Assembly: GCA_026168455.1 (NCBI GenBank)
Contig: CM047426.1
Location: 1,853,501-1,917,500, forward strand
Reading direction: 5' to 3'
DNA length: 64,000 bases
From: Theocolax elegans
Lineage: Eukaryota > Arthropoda > Insecta > Hymenoptera > Cerocephalidae
This document shows, piece by piece, positions 1 through 12,360 of this stretch. Within the stretch, counting starts at the first letter, position 1; the number at the start of each line of letters is the position of its first letter. Below the pieces are notes generated by a model that saw nothing but the letters and a program-made list of their open reading frames with translations, searched no databases and was not told where the DNA came from. A program made the position numbers and the translations under genes.

Positions 1-222
1 TTCAGGATTTTCAGTTTCTTCTGTAGAATTTGCAGATCTTTGTGACAGAACAACGTTAGCTAAGCACTAATCTGTTGTCTCATTTCTTCTATCCGATCAT
101 CATTATCTAAATGGATCCTTTCGGAAGCCAGTGGTCCATCCTCATCGTTTGACGAAAATTCGCGTTCGCGATCAGATTCACTCGAATCTTCGTTATTCAA
201 AGGTGTTTGATCCGTAATAAAA
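1..222 (-). pseudogene. coding-like fragment, frameshifted, cut by window edge
   Basis: Read on the minus strand, positions 227 to 63 form an open frame rich in Asp, Glu, Ser, Asn and Arg (for example EDSSESDRERE, then RIEEMRQQIS) that ends in TAG at 60-62. A second frame, shifted by one base, stays open from 60 to 1 and looks equally protein-like (VVLSQRSANSTEETENPE). One missing base at the junction would account for both, so this may be a decayed gene or transposon coding sequence. No Met lies in the open part; a TAG at 225-223 could be a splice acceptor placing the first exon base at 222. The family is not recognised. A charged amino-terminal part of a retrotransposon Gag or an ordinary host exon are both possible. 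The fragment continues off the left edge. Confidence 0.3.
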
Positions 223-231
223 CTACATTAA

Positions 232-1650
232 GTTGATCAAATGAACAAAAAGAAATGTTTTTATTAAACAACAAGCTTTTGACATGTTTCTCAGCAATAG
301 TTTTCAATGCTAATAGATGTAGTGACAATATCCTCGGAAATTTAAAAAACAAATGTATAAGAGTAAAGAAACAGGCAAGAAAAAGAGATAAAAGTAAGAA
401 AAATTCGGCAAATTTCAATATACATTATGGAATAAATTTGTATTGAATACTATAAACTAAATGAATTAAATAAATATTTGCTTACATTACCTATTACACG
501 TAATTTTACTGTTAAATTTATTTTGTATTAAATTTAACGGTCTGTACGAGCCAAAATATATAAATATTCTTAATCATCAGTCAATGGTGTGCTACAATTC
601 GTAGCCCCTATGCCAAACTGAATGAGTATAAATAATTTAATTCTGGAGACTAAGTAAGTTAAATTGAAAATATTAATGTGGAAATAAAAAGATTATTAAG
701 GTAACTTTAAATACAAAGATAAAGAAAATGTATGACAAAATTATAAATGTAATAAATGTTTCAACCACAATTGCCAATTGGTCTCGTCAGTAAGGACTGG
801 CAATCTACCTTAGACATTGAATATTAAATTTATATCAAAATAGATCAAGAAAATACTATTCAGTGAGGTATATATGTTAAATTTATTATTTATATTGTTT
901 TAATTAAGATGCATTCTATCAAATTAATAATATCAAAATTTTAACGATTTGTAATAAATAATAGATACAAAATAATATTTAGCGAGATGCAATGAAAATT
1001 ACATATTTACATATGATCTAAAATATTCGTGTTAAATTAATTACTAATAGGTTTTTGATTTACACGATGTTAATTTTATATGAAAACATATAATACATTT
1101 TTTACGAATTGAAATAATATATATACATATTTGATTAAATAACAGTGAATTAAATTATATATTTATTTTTAATATGTACATAAGTTTAATAAATTAATGT
1201 TCTAATAATTATTTATTCTATTAATGAACTGAAAACAAATGTAATTGAATGAAATAAATATTAATTTAATTAAATTACGTAAAATATACGTATAATTTTA
1301 ATGTTAAATTTAATAATAAAACTACTTTCTTTTCATTCAAATGAATAAACATGGTTAAATGAATGTACCAACAATTTTTAATACAAATATTAAATTTTTC
1401 AAATAAATTAAAAAAACATTTTTATTTATTCTATCTTGCGTGATTTAAATAAAAGAAATTTACTAAGGGGGTTTATAAAATCAACTTTTATCTTCCCTAC
1501 CTTATCAACCGAGTTAAAAGTTAATTCAATTATAATTTACGAAATATGATAATGTACATGGAAAAGTACTGCAATATTTTATAAATTGTAATTGGATTCT
1601 TTGTTTAGCTCGATTGAATGATTTAAAAAAAAAATATTATATTTTTTTCA
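232..1650. other. AT-rich spacer, no gene seen
   Basis: Very AT-rich DNA with short A and T runs. The small open frames on both strands have the composition expected of random AT-rich sequence. No repeat, RNA gene or splice-flanked exon is recognised. Confidence 0.6.
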
Positions 1651-1656
1651 CAACAG

Positions 1657-2009
1657 CCTAATCCCAGTAAACGAGATTTTAAATAGATTTAACAGCCCTA
1701 GTTCGAATATAATTAAGACCTCGTAAGTGAAAGTGATTCGTAAATTTAGTGTAATTTATTAATAAATAATGAAATTAAAAAAATAAAAAAGTTTATTCTT
1801 AATTTATTACTTTATAAATATATTTTCCACAGCTGCTCAGATCCCAACACAATCGAGATCGGTATAAAATTTAATAAAAAATAAAGACAAAACATTTTTA
1901 TTAATTGAAAAAAAAAATTAATAATAAAAAATTAAAAAAAAATAATTTAAAAAAATATTAATATTTAATACATATTTTTTTGTCTCAACAGCCCAATAAT
2001 CGAGATCTC
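1657..2009 (+). repeat. three diverged exon-like segments with splice-like borders
   Basis: Three related short segments lie about 150 bp apart: 1696-1722 (or 1657-1722), 1833-1861 and 1992-2009. Each follows a T-rich tract ending in CAACAG or CCACAG and is followed by GTAAGT (1723, 2010) or GTATAA (1862). The segments share words such as CGAGAT and ATCCCA or CCCAAT, so they look like copies of one ancestral piece. They may be duplicated micro-exons or a degenerate repeat that happens to carry splice-like edges. 27 and 18 nt are multiples of three, while the 29-nt middle segment is not. Transcription is unsupported here. Confidence 0.3.
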
Positions 2010-5000
2010 GTAAGTAAATAATAGGTAGGTATAGCTGTTCCCCTCTCTCTTTCTCTGTTACTCTATACACACAAAGTAACAAAAGTAAATTAGTCGCGCA
2101 AAATGTTAAAATTAAAATAGTAATTAAAACTTTTAAATCGAACAAGTTAAAATAGTTTACCAAGTTGCGAAAGGCACAAGGCTTTCGGCTATGCGAAACG
2201 GAAACAACATTTCTTTTGAAATTTACGAAATAAAACTTTATTAAATTACTTCCACTGTACATATATAAAGCGAGTGCGCGCACTTTTACATAACAATTAT
2301 TTGTGTAATTTCCTTTTTTTGAAGAATTTTTTAAAATGGTAATTAAATTCCGAAAATGTAATTTAGATTTGAAGTATGGTTTTTTTGTATGTTGAAGGTT
2401 TTGAGGTTAAGAATAACTGTTTTGTAGGTTATAAGCAGCTATTGTTTATTCCTGGATTTTTGAAAAGAATTTATTTATTTATTTAATCACTCATTGTAGT
2501 AATATATTCTTTTTTAATGTCTTGAGTTTAGAATTAGCTGTTTTATAAGTTATAACTATACACATGTGAAAATACGATCTTTGTGTCTCTACGTAAAATG
2601 TCATGAAAAATGACCCTCTGGTCCTCCTAGTGCCGAAATAAAAATGACCATCACGATGTAAATTATACATTTATTTTATTGTAAAATTATAGTCATTTTT
2701 TAGAACTGTAAATAAACGTGACGGTCTAAAAAAACATTTATGCTCCTTTCAACTATACAATCGCACAATGACTGTCTTTTTTCTTTTGGTCACAACATTT
2801 TGTCATTAAATTTTGCAAATTGTAAATTAAATTTAAATAGTAAAATAATCAATAATGGACTACGTATTCACATGTAAATTAAATATCTAAAATGTCCCGT
2901 CTTTTGATCACACTCGATCATAAATTACTTTTAATCTTGTCATTTATTTAATTATCGAGTTTTTGACCGTCAAGTGACTGGTAATTAACCATTTGAAAAT
3001 TTGTGACACGGTCATTATCCATGTATAAATCGTAACTTTAAAAAAACGGCTAGTTTGAACTTAAAAAAATTGTCACTAAACTTTTAACTAAAAAAAATAT
3101 GATAGAACGTAAAGTATTCATCACTTATACACATGAATATTTCCGTGTGTATTTCTTAATTATTTGTTAATCCCCTTCTCGGAAAATTATAATACCACCA
3201 CGATTAAGAATGGTTGTACTCAACATTAAGTAAAAAAAAAGAAAAAGAAAAAAAAGTGTATACGTATCGAACGAATGAAAGAAAGAAAGAAACGAGAAAG
3301 AAAACGACTACCCAGGAAGAAGGAAAATGAAAAAGCTCTTCGGAATGTGGCTGGTAGAGAAATCGTTTTAAACTACCATCCACTTTCGCATTCCTGATTT
3401 TCAGGTTAGGTATTACACTACGATACCCTGTTTATTTCATTTTGGTGCTCGTTCGTTCGTCCTTCTATCTCTTTCTTTTTTTTTTAGCATAAGAAAAGCG
3501 AGGTTGGCAAACCAATAACCAACTGTTCACACACACAGTGCTTCCATTTGTCACTTAATCTCTTTTTTTTCATTACAACGATAAAATTGTTTTTTTATGA
3601 TTATCGGCGAAATGTTATTTACTATCTAAGAGAATTATTGTGTAAGTGAGAAGAAAAGCATAATCTAAAAGTTCATGTTTTTAATAAAATCTTTAGAATA
3701 TTTTTACCGCATTGACAGTGATTTTTAATCTCCTGCGTATACAAGAAAATGTTCTCCATATATATATATATATATATATTTGTTGAATAAGGAAAATTCA
3801 TTGACGTTAATTACGGACAACCGTTCAATGTTAATTTTGGAGTACATCGATCGAACCCTGTCGTTCGGAATTATTAGTTAATTTTTCTTTTCACTTATCG
3901 CGTTTAATTACTTCAGATGGTTTGTATATGCATGGAAAATCGAGGATCTACGTGATCGATGGAAATTTATGATTTATTATTAACACGGGTGGGCGGGAAG
4001 TAAGAAGAAAAGAAAAAAAAACGTTCGTTGTTTCATCGACAGATTGTAAAATTTATTATGTATCCGATGAGAGACAGGTGGATGTATATTTAATTTCCAA
4101 TTAATGTTTGAAATATTTTCTTTGAAGCAAAGGAAAATTGATTAGATTTTTAGAATATGGTATGATTTTCTGATAATTTTTAACCTCAAAATATTAGATG
4201 TTGAATCTTACGCTGTAAAGTTAGGTTATAAAGTCGTTTTTGGGGTTAGATCTTGAAATATTAGATATATATATATATACAGACGTTAAAGCTTGTGGAT
4301 AGTGTGGATTTTGAGGTTAGGTGAGATCATTTATTATCGCAAAATCGAGTATTGGCTTGGAGATGAGACACTTTGTGGATAAGGACGTAACCTTGAAATA
4401 TCGTATGTGAATTTTTTGATAGGTTAGGTGCAATTAAATTCATATGTTCTAAAATGAGTTGCAGAAATAATTAATACTTAGTAAAATAAATGGTTATGTT
4501 CAAATTTTTTTGTCAAAACAATCACCAGTACAAAAAACGCTATGATTTCCTTTAGATAAATTTATTTATTTATGTTGTAAATAAGTAGTCAAGTTTGTAA
4601 GGTCAGGTTGGACCACATTTTTTAAAAATTTGGTAAATATTAAAATTCATACTTTGAATTGCAAACATGATTAATCATTCGTAAAATAATTATTTATATT
4701 GTAACACTTGTCACATTTTTAAGGTTAAGTCCGATAACGTAAATAATTATATTAATACACAACACTTTAAATCAAATAATTATTGGTATAAAAATTCTTT
4801 GCACTTTTGATCCAATCACAATTCCTACAAACAAAATAAAAATAAAAACCTAACCTAAAATATCTAACCTCTTGTTTAATTACCATTATCTGTAACCTCC
4901 AAATTCACCAGAAAGAAACAATAATATCCTTAAAAATAAAAACCTAACCTAAAAGAATCTAACCTCTTTTTTAGTTACCATCATCTACCTCCATATCTAT

Positions 5001-6031
5001 AAAAAAAAAACCAATCACATATAATTTCAAATTACAAATCTATCCTTCCATATTTTCCCCCGCACCTTTCAATTCCTCCAAAAAAAAAAAAAAAAAAAAA
5101 ACACACACCATCGACACCGACCAAGGTTCAACCGATTAATTAATTGATAGACGCCCCAGACGGATTAAATTTATATTTCATCCGTATTACAGTATATACA
5201 TCCCCCGATAAAATTCGAAAATATTAATCAACCTCTAATTCAATCATCCCTCCCATCAATAGCCTCCAACCGACCGTTCAAACGGATTTTATTTCATCTC
5301 CATTGTATACATTTATTTATTTATTTATTATTATTTTTATTTTGTATTTAAATGGCCATCGAGATAACACCAAAGGTAAAGTGGAAAACTTGATAAAGAG
5401 AGATATGAGTGAAACGCGATTTCAACACGAATGATCGACAAAATGGTATATATATACACGTATATGTGTATGTATCGTCTGATAAGAAAACCGGGCACCA
5501 ATGTGATTTCGTCCATCTGTCGGTGGGATGCATCGCATTAAACCTAACCCCAAAGCGCAAAACAATTCACGATATATATGTATATATGTATATATAGGTA
5601 CCAAAACGTTGTTGTAGATGTATATCGAAAAAGAGGAAGGGGGAGGGCGCGTAATGGGCTTGCGATTCTCGATGTTTTACATCCTCGAAACTCAAGGGGG
5701 TTAGGTGTATCGTTTAGCACGCGATCTTCTCGTAATTTTGCACCTGAAGCCACGCGAACTCCTCTTCCGGTGTGTAAGCTTTTCCTCAATCCCCTCCTTC
5801 CTCCTTCCACCGTCGCCCCGTGCTACTACCTTTCGCTGACGTGTACAACGTTTACGGTTATAACCTTAAAGGCTTTGTACCGATGTTATTTTTGGTAATG
5901 AAGTATGCATACTTTTTTATGAGCGGTTTGATGGGATGTATACTTGGGGATTTGCTTTTTTTCTTCAGGTGGTAATTTACCTTGCGGTTTAGCTGTTGGT
6001 TGTTTTTTAATATTTGGAGACATGTTCGGTT
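2010..6031. other. AT-rich spacer with microsatellites and one less AT-rich patch
   Basis: No gene is supported. A (TA)n run lies at about 3758-3779 and a pure A run of about 22 at 5080-5101, leading into CACACACC. At 4840-4990 a ~115-bp segment occurs twice in diverged form, each copy opening with the AAAAACCTAACCTAAAA motif. The stretch 5600-5900 is clearly less AT-rich and has overlapping open frames on both strands, but none resembles a known protein. It could be a conserved non-coding element. Confidence 0.5.
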
Positions 6032-7421
6032 GATTCGTTTACGTCTATTAAGCTGGCACAGCCACTTTCAAACGCCACAATTTAACCTATACCCTACTTT
6101 AAATTTTGTTTAAATTGTTAAATTTTGTTAATTTGTTAAATAATTGGTTAAATTGTGGCGTTTGAAAGTGGCTGTGCCAGCTTAATAGACGTGATTCGTT
6201 CATGGTGATGTGAAATGGAATGAAGTTTTGAATTGTGGAAACATGCTTGGTTGAGATTCTCAGACATGTTTGGTTGAATAACTGAAACATGTTTGATTGT
6301 TGAGTGAGGAAGATAATTTGAATTTCACTATTTATGAACCTATGCAGGTGTAGATGGCAATGTTTTGATTATTTTTATGTCCAGATGTGATGTAATGTAA
6401 GATTTATATAGTATTGGCTTTCAAAAGTTGAGTCACGTTCAATTGAATTACTCGTTCAGTATTGATGTAATTTTGTTTTTCAGTGCAATTACAAATTGTA
6501 ATGATTTGATTCCAGTTTTATGGTCTGATGGGAAATATAATGGAAACTTGGACCGCGTTGACTTTAAAATCTTCAGACATGTACAGTTAAAAATTTTTAA
6601 ACATTTTTAATTCCAGAATAAGAAGAACTGTTTTATTTTATTTTTTAGTGGCGAAACTGTATTGTGACCAGTTTTATAGTTACTTGTGATATAATATAAG
6701 ATTCATATTATATTCACTTTTAAAATGTTGAAACATGTTCAATTGATTTGATTATTGAATAAAGAAGTGATTTTGGTATTCTGTGCAATTACAGATTAAA
6801 ATGTTAAATCAGTATTATGATGAGCTGCAAATTGCAATATGCGTTTCATTCCGTGTTTTTTTTAAATTAAAATGTTTTGATTTTTACCACCAGAGGTGTA
6901 TAGTTATATAATGTTTTGTTTATTTTTGTCCTCATTCGTAAAATGTAATACATTTTTTAACATTTAAAACATGTTTGCCTCAATCTAATCTTTAAAAATG
7001 TAACAAAATATTAATTCCTAAAGTTTGAATGATTAAAAGATTTGCACAGTTGCATACACGAAATATAATCTTTTATTCTAATTTCGCATTAAATATTAAA
7101 ATGAATAACACATTTCATTGCACTCTGAAATTTTCAAACATGTTCGATTGTTTTTAATTTCAATAAAAAAAACTCGCATTTACCGCTTCTTGATTTTGCG
7201 AAAAATGGAAACATGGTAGTTGATAATCTTATTAAAAAATTGTTTCCATTGCATGTTTTTGTTAAAAATTTGACACAGATTCGTTTGTTTATATCTTAAA
7301 ACGCAGAACTTTCATGTCATCACAATTGGATTTTTAACAAACAATAATATTCGTTTGATTATTTTATATTACTATTAATTTATTAATATTGCACGTTAAC
7401 TCTCAAGTTCCAAACATGTTC
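6018..7421. repeat. dispersed RRRCATGYYY repeat cluster
   Basis: Eight matches to RRRCATGYYY occur at 6018, 6239, 6262, 6285, 6731, 6967, 7136 and 7412, often followed by a GRTTG-like word. Three of them (6239, 6262, 6285) are exactly 23 bp apart, so part of this is a short 23-bp tandem repeat with more diverged copies beyond it. The MITE at 6040-6192 lies inside the cluster. The rest of the interval is AT-rich with no gene seen. Confidence 0.5.
6040..6192. mobile_element. short MITE with perfect 47-bp terminal inverted repeats
   Basis: Positions 6041-6087 and 6146-6192 are exact reverse complements over 47 bp, starting ACGTCTATTAAGCTGG. They enclose a 58-bp AT-rich centre. The 8-mer GATTCGTT flanks the element directly at 6032-6039 and 6193-6200, as expected for a target-site duplication. 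An 8-bp duplication is typical of hAT-like and P-like DNA transposons, but no transposase is present and the ends do not name a family. Perfect arms suggest recent insertion. It is a non-autonomous element mobilised in trans. Confidence 0.85.
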
Positions 7422-8583
7422 GTTCGAGTCACATTCAGAAAAAAAGATCCTTTTTCAACGAATTAATCTTCAAAAATGTGAAAAAAAAATCTTTTAGAAA
7501 AAAACTATTTTTTCACTATCCTATTAACATTAAAAATTCAGAACATGTACCGTCCGACTAAACACCCCTATTACTACTAGAAAATCTCGTCGAAACTCAA
7601 AAAAAACATATCGCACATAGATAAAAACTTACTGTTCCTCATAAATCAAATACAAAAATGATCGCTCGGTTATTAAATCAATAATAAATCTATCATATAA
7701 AATAGTTTGAAACACAAATGGCACCCAATACGCATACATATATCTGACGGGGGAAAAAAAAGAGAATACATTGGCAAACGAGGGAAATATTATTTACCCC
7801 GTTCAAACAATACCGAGCGTGTATAAATAACAACGGGGAGGTAGAAAAAAAAGAATAACATTACAAAAGACAAATCCTCACATGTATGTACGCGAAACGG
7901 TGGGTGTGTGGATAAACAATACCTCGACGATACGATAGAGTTGGATGGACATAACGTGGAATTATCGTACATGTATATATGCGTTATCGTTCCTTCTTTT
8001 TTTTTCTTTTCTGTTCCTCTCTTTCTCTCGATTTGTGTACACGACACGCTGTGCGCCATTGAAATATCGGATGTAATAAAAATATCGGCGGCTTCTTGAG
8101 TTGGTGACGTTTGAGGGGTTTATTACGTTTATTTTTGCGCTTTTTGATTGGATTGTGGGAATTTGATTGTTAATTGTGGATTTGTTGGTGAAATAAGTGG
8201 TTTTTTGTTTTTCAAATTGAAATTTATTTAGATCCTTGTCTTTTTTTACATGTTATTCTTTAGAGTTTGGCAGAAAATTTAGTAATTTTATGATGAAATT
8301 TAATTTTTGATTTATGATAAGAAGATTAAGTAGAAATCTTACTCAAATTTGATAACAACTTGGCGATTTTATAGTAAAATTTATTTTTTAATTATTGATA
8401 AGAAAATTGCTGATAAAAAAATGGTGATTTTATGATGATATGTAATTTTTGGATTATGATAAGATGATCAAGTAAAAGTTTTACTAAAATTTGGTGATAA
8501 ACTGACCAAGATATGGAAAATTAGGATTATAGCATTTGATAAGATTCGTAAAAATTTTACCAAAATCACATTTTAGTATTTAA
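7422..8583. other. AT-rich spacer with ~80-bp degenerate repeat
   Basis: No gene is supported. The words TTTTATGATG or TTTTATAGTA recur at 8286, 8367 and about 8427, each followed by related sequence (AATTTTTGATTATGATAAG and similar), so 8286-8500 is a decayed tandem array. The stretch 7740-8100 is somewhat less AT-rich and gives short open frames on both strands with no recognisable domain. Confidence 0.45.
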
Positions 8584-9306
8584 CAAGGAGAGTATTTCAA
8601 ATGCGGGAAATGAATCTTACTGCAACTTTGAGAACTAATTCTGGTACCCAAATATGAAAGAATTCATATGAAATTCAATCTCAAAGGGTGTTTTCCGAAA
8701 GTTATACGCAGTTAATGAAAAATTGTGAAAAAAGATGCTTATGTTTAATCGCTAATAACTCGTGAACAATTAGAGGTAAGTAATCAAACTTAAGTGTATC
8801 GAAACGCTGAGATCAAGCAGATATGATTTGAAAAAAAGCGCAACTATCTCAATTTGGTCGAAAGTTATGCAAGAATTAAACCAAATATTTGCCTAAAAAG
8901 TGTAAAAAACTTTAACACTAATTTTTTACTAACATATTTAATTAATTTATTTAACTAACTTATTTAATTTATTTAATACTAACTTTTCGTTAAAATTTGA
9001 TTTAATTTTTAATTCTTGCATAACTTTTGACCAAATTGAGATAGTTGAGCTTTTTTTCAAATACTATCTGCTTGATCTCAGCGTTTTGATAGATTTAAGT
9101 TTGATTGCCTACCTCTAATTGTTTTCGAGTAATTGGCAATTAAACATAAGCATTTTTTTCACAATTTTTCATTATCTGCATATAACTTTCGTAAAACACC
9201 CTATGAGATTGAATATCATATGAATTCTTACATATTATTGGGTACCAGAAAACAGTTCTCAAAGTGGCAACAAGTTTCATTTCCCGCAGTTGAAACACTC
9301 TTCTTG
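8584..9306. mobile_element. long fold-back element (~300-bp inverted arms)
   Basis: The left arm (about 8584-8887) and the right arm (about 8995-9306) are imperfect reverse complements of roughly 300 bp. Both ends carry the terminal word TGCGGGAAATGAA, and the inner ends carry TTATGCAAGAATTAA and its complement. The centre is ~105 bp of AT-rich DNA. The structure is that of a fold-back or long-arm MITE. Arm divergence looks like around one base in ten by eye, so it is older than the 6-kb MITE. No transposase and no clear target duplication are seen. An open frame at 9133-9408 lies mostly inside the right arm and is almost certainly not a gene. Confidence 0.75.
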
Positions 9307-10780
9307 CAAGCTATTTTTTTTAACTATGTTGATAGTTGTAGTACCGTAATTGTAACTAATAGTGATTGGCATTTTTTCAAAAATTTGTTTATTCTTTTAA
9401 GTGTTTAAAAATTTTTTTCAAATGATCTATTTTTACATTTTTAATATACTTTCAAAACGTTTTTTTTTAAATTACTTGAATTTTCATTGATTGTCATAGT
9501 ACATTGATTGTGTACATTGAGTATAGCACTTTGTTGTAGTGAAATCGTTAACACACATATGAAATCAAGATTGTAATGATAAGACGAGTATTAAATCATG
9601 ATTACATTATATTATTTTTTATTTCAAGTACTTTAATTTTTGCTATTATAAATCAATTTAAAATCACCTTGAAATCGTCTAGGTATTAGATGAAATCATT
9701 TGAAATCATCACAAACCGTGCATTGTTTTTTATTTTCATTTAAATTTTAAACATTATTATAAGAATTAAATTATATGAAATCTTTTAGAATTCATTTAAA
9801 ATTTAGAATCCATTTTGATATCATTGAACATCATTTTTGATCTGAAACCAATTTTGAAATCATTAGAAAACAAAGTTAAACCTAAATAAAATAAACATTA
9901 TTTGATATTCGAAATATATTTAAAAATCAAATCAAATATATGAAATTATTTAAAATTTGAAATTATTCAAAATATGATATAATTATTGAAATAATATCAG
10001 GATAATTTTTCATCAATTCTAAATTTCAAATCGTCTATTTGGAATGATTATTGAATTATTCGAAAATTGAAATCAATTTTGATATTACTGGATATCATTT
10101 GAAATGTCGAAATCATTGGAGAATAATTTTGAATCACTTGAAATTAAAAACAATTTAAAATATGAAATCAAAGAAGAATACTTAAAACCATTTGAAATTC
10201 GAAACTTATTTTGCAATCAATTTAAAAATATTATTAAATTACATTATATTATTATTCAACTGTATGACATTTGTAATTATCATAGTGAAATCACTCGAAA
10301 TCTGAAATCATTATTTATATAATTTGAAATAAACTTTGAAATAATTTTATTTCATTTTATTAAGTTATTTCAAATTTTGAATGAAATAAGGTTAAACTTT
10401 TATAATTTTTTTTTAGAGTTTCTTTCAATTTTTGTGTAATTCTTAGATATATTTTTTAATTTTATTGATCGTAATATAGTGTACCGTAAAATATTAAAAT
10501 TATTTGAAAAATTCAATTCAATAATGTTAACATTTCGTAACAATGATATAAAAAACTTTATTAAATTGTTACCATATCGTTGCCGAAGTATCTTAGACTA
10601 TATCGTCCTTCCACTCCATAATCATTCCAAAACATTTGAGGTTACATTTAACAGTTTAAATATATCGAAATAATCCAAAATTCCGAAATCTAGTAATTCG
10701 TACTCATTAAAGTAAGTTACACCTACAACAATTCCACTCGGTTGAAACAATTTTCAACATTTTCAACATAACTAGCCTGG
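9307..10780. repeat. degenerate GAAATCATTTGAAAT-type array
   Basis: From about 9540 to 10370 the sequence is built of words such as GAAATCATT, TTTGAAATC and their variants at irregular spacing, typical of a very old minisatellite. The same vocabulary recurs at 42.2-43.3 kb and 52.9-54.2 kb. Open frames at 10104 and 10479 arise from this material and are not supported as genes. Confidence 0.45.
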
Positions 10781-11310
10781 TAGAAATTGATAATTTTAAG
10801 GTTAGAATCGTTAATTATTAGTCTTTTATTAGTTATTTAAATAAAAATAAAAAATATTTGACATATAAGATTAATATAAAGAAACATTAAAAAAAAACAA
10901 CAACAAATGTTTCTCGATAAATAACCGGTAATGGATAATTTTAAGGTTAGAATCATTAATCACTGACTTATTAGCCATTTTCATTAAAAAAAACATCTGA
11001 CGTCTATCACACGCAAGTTCAATGTAAAGAACCTCAAAATAAAACGAAAGAGATAAAAGTCCTGCTATAAATAACTAAAAATTTATTATTTTGAGATTAG
11101 ATGAAACAATATTTCAATTATCGATCAATCTTTTAATTTTCAAATCATTCAATTCAATTATCAAAAACTTTTCTCAAAAAAAAAATAGTCTACTTCCAAT
11201 GCTCTCTTTCTCTAAAATTTAAAAAATAAAAAAAAATAGAACGACCTGCGAATAAGTAACAAGTAATTGATAATTTCAAGGTTAAATTAATCAAACACAT
11301 ACACATCAGT
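10780..11310. repeat. degenerate tandem repeat around GATAATTTTAAGGTTAGAAT
   Basis: The word GATAATTTTAAGGTTAGAAT and close variants occur near 10789, 10934 and 11268 with related downstream sequence, giving a long-period (about 145 bp) decayed repeat. No gene is seen. Confidence 0.4.
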
Positions 11311-11678
11311 ATTTCTTACCAAAAAAATTTAATTTAATCCAAAAAAAATCACATTTTATCTTTCCCACGAACCAAACAAACAAAAAAAAATAACACACCT
11401 AACCTCCAAGACACTTGCCTCAAAAAAACTTTAAACTAACCTCCCCCGTCAAAAAAAAAAGATAAATAAAGAAGACGGGTGCTCCGATACATCGCTCGCA
11501 CATATATATAGATATACCCCGAGAAACAAAAAAAAAAGAGGTTACGTAAATTAGTGTCAATTGCGCAAGGGGGAAGGCCATACCCAGAGGAGTAGGAGGA
11601 GGAGGAGGTGAAGCAACGACCGGTGAGGGATGACATGGGCGGACTGCAAAATCGTGGCTTTTAGAGAAGGGGTCGTCC

Positions 11679-11722
<44 letters not shown>

Positions 11723-12360
11723 GAAGCGGTTGCTGTGGGACGACTGCGTGTGATTGATGAGGCAGTGATAGCGACGGGTCTGCACTCGACACCTCGACAC
11801 TGCCAGGCTAAACAATGCATATTCATCGCTCGGATGAGAGAAGGATAGCCAAAGAGAAAGAGAGAGAATAATCCCTGTTTAATACATATAAATATATACA
11901 TTAGCGATATATACATATGAACGCTGTTGGCGATTGAGAAGATTTTTTTTTTTTTAATGTTGACAGTGTCACCATTTTGTAACGGTGGTTTTTGCACTGC
12001 AAAAGAAAACTGAATGGGAATTTTACGTTTAGTTGAGAGTATAAAAATATTAAGAAAGTTAGATGTAATCTATGTCTCAGATCGAAGGATGTAGATGAAA
12101 TGATTTTGTTTTTGTGTCAAATAGCGGTTATGTGACCGGTAACGGTCAATGTATAGGTAACGATTTAACTATTGTGACTTTAACATTCTTTTTCGCACCA
12201 AAGTAGTATATAAACAGTGTATAAGTATATAATAAAAATAGTAGTCGCAAATAATAAATGTTAAAAAAAATTCGCGGAAAAAGTAATTTTTTTATATTTG
12301 ATGGACGATACTTTTTAATCCGACATTTTGTATTTTGCATGTCTTATGTTAAATTTAGGT
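11311..12360. other. less AT-rich patch with GA microsatellite
   Basis: A (GA)n run occupies about 11682-11723 inside a less AT-rich stretch (11560-11860). Overlapping open frames on both strands run through the microsatellite and encode RERERE or SLSLSL strings, so they are repeat artefacts. The patch could be a conserved non-coding element. No gene is recognised. Confidence 0.45.

Noticed and set aside
4845..4965. AACCTAACC words as an interstitial telomere
   Set aside because: Only isolated pairs of AACCT occur, with no run of TTAGG repeats.
9133..9408. 91-residue open frame as a gene
   Set aside because: It lies mostly in the right arm of the fold-back element and runs into T-rich DNA.
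11420..11997. Overlapping open frames on both strands around a GA/CT run
   Set aside because: They owe their length to the dinucleotide repeat (RERERE and SLSLSL), not to coding constraint.
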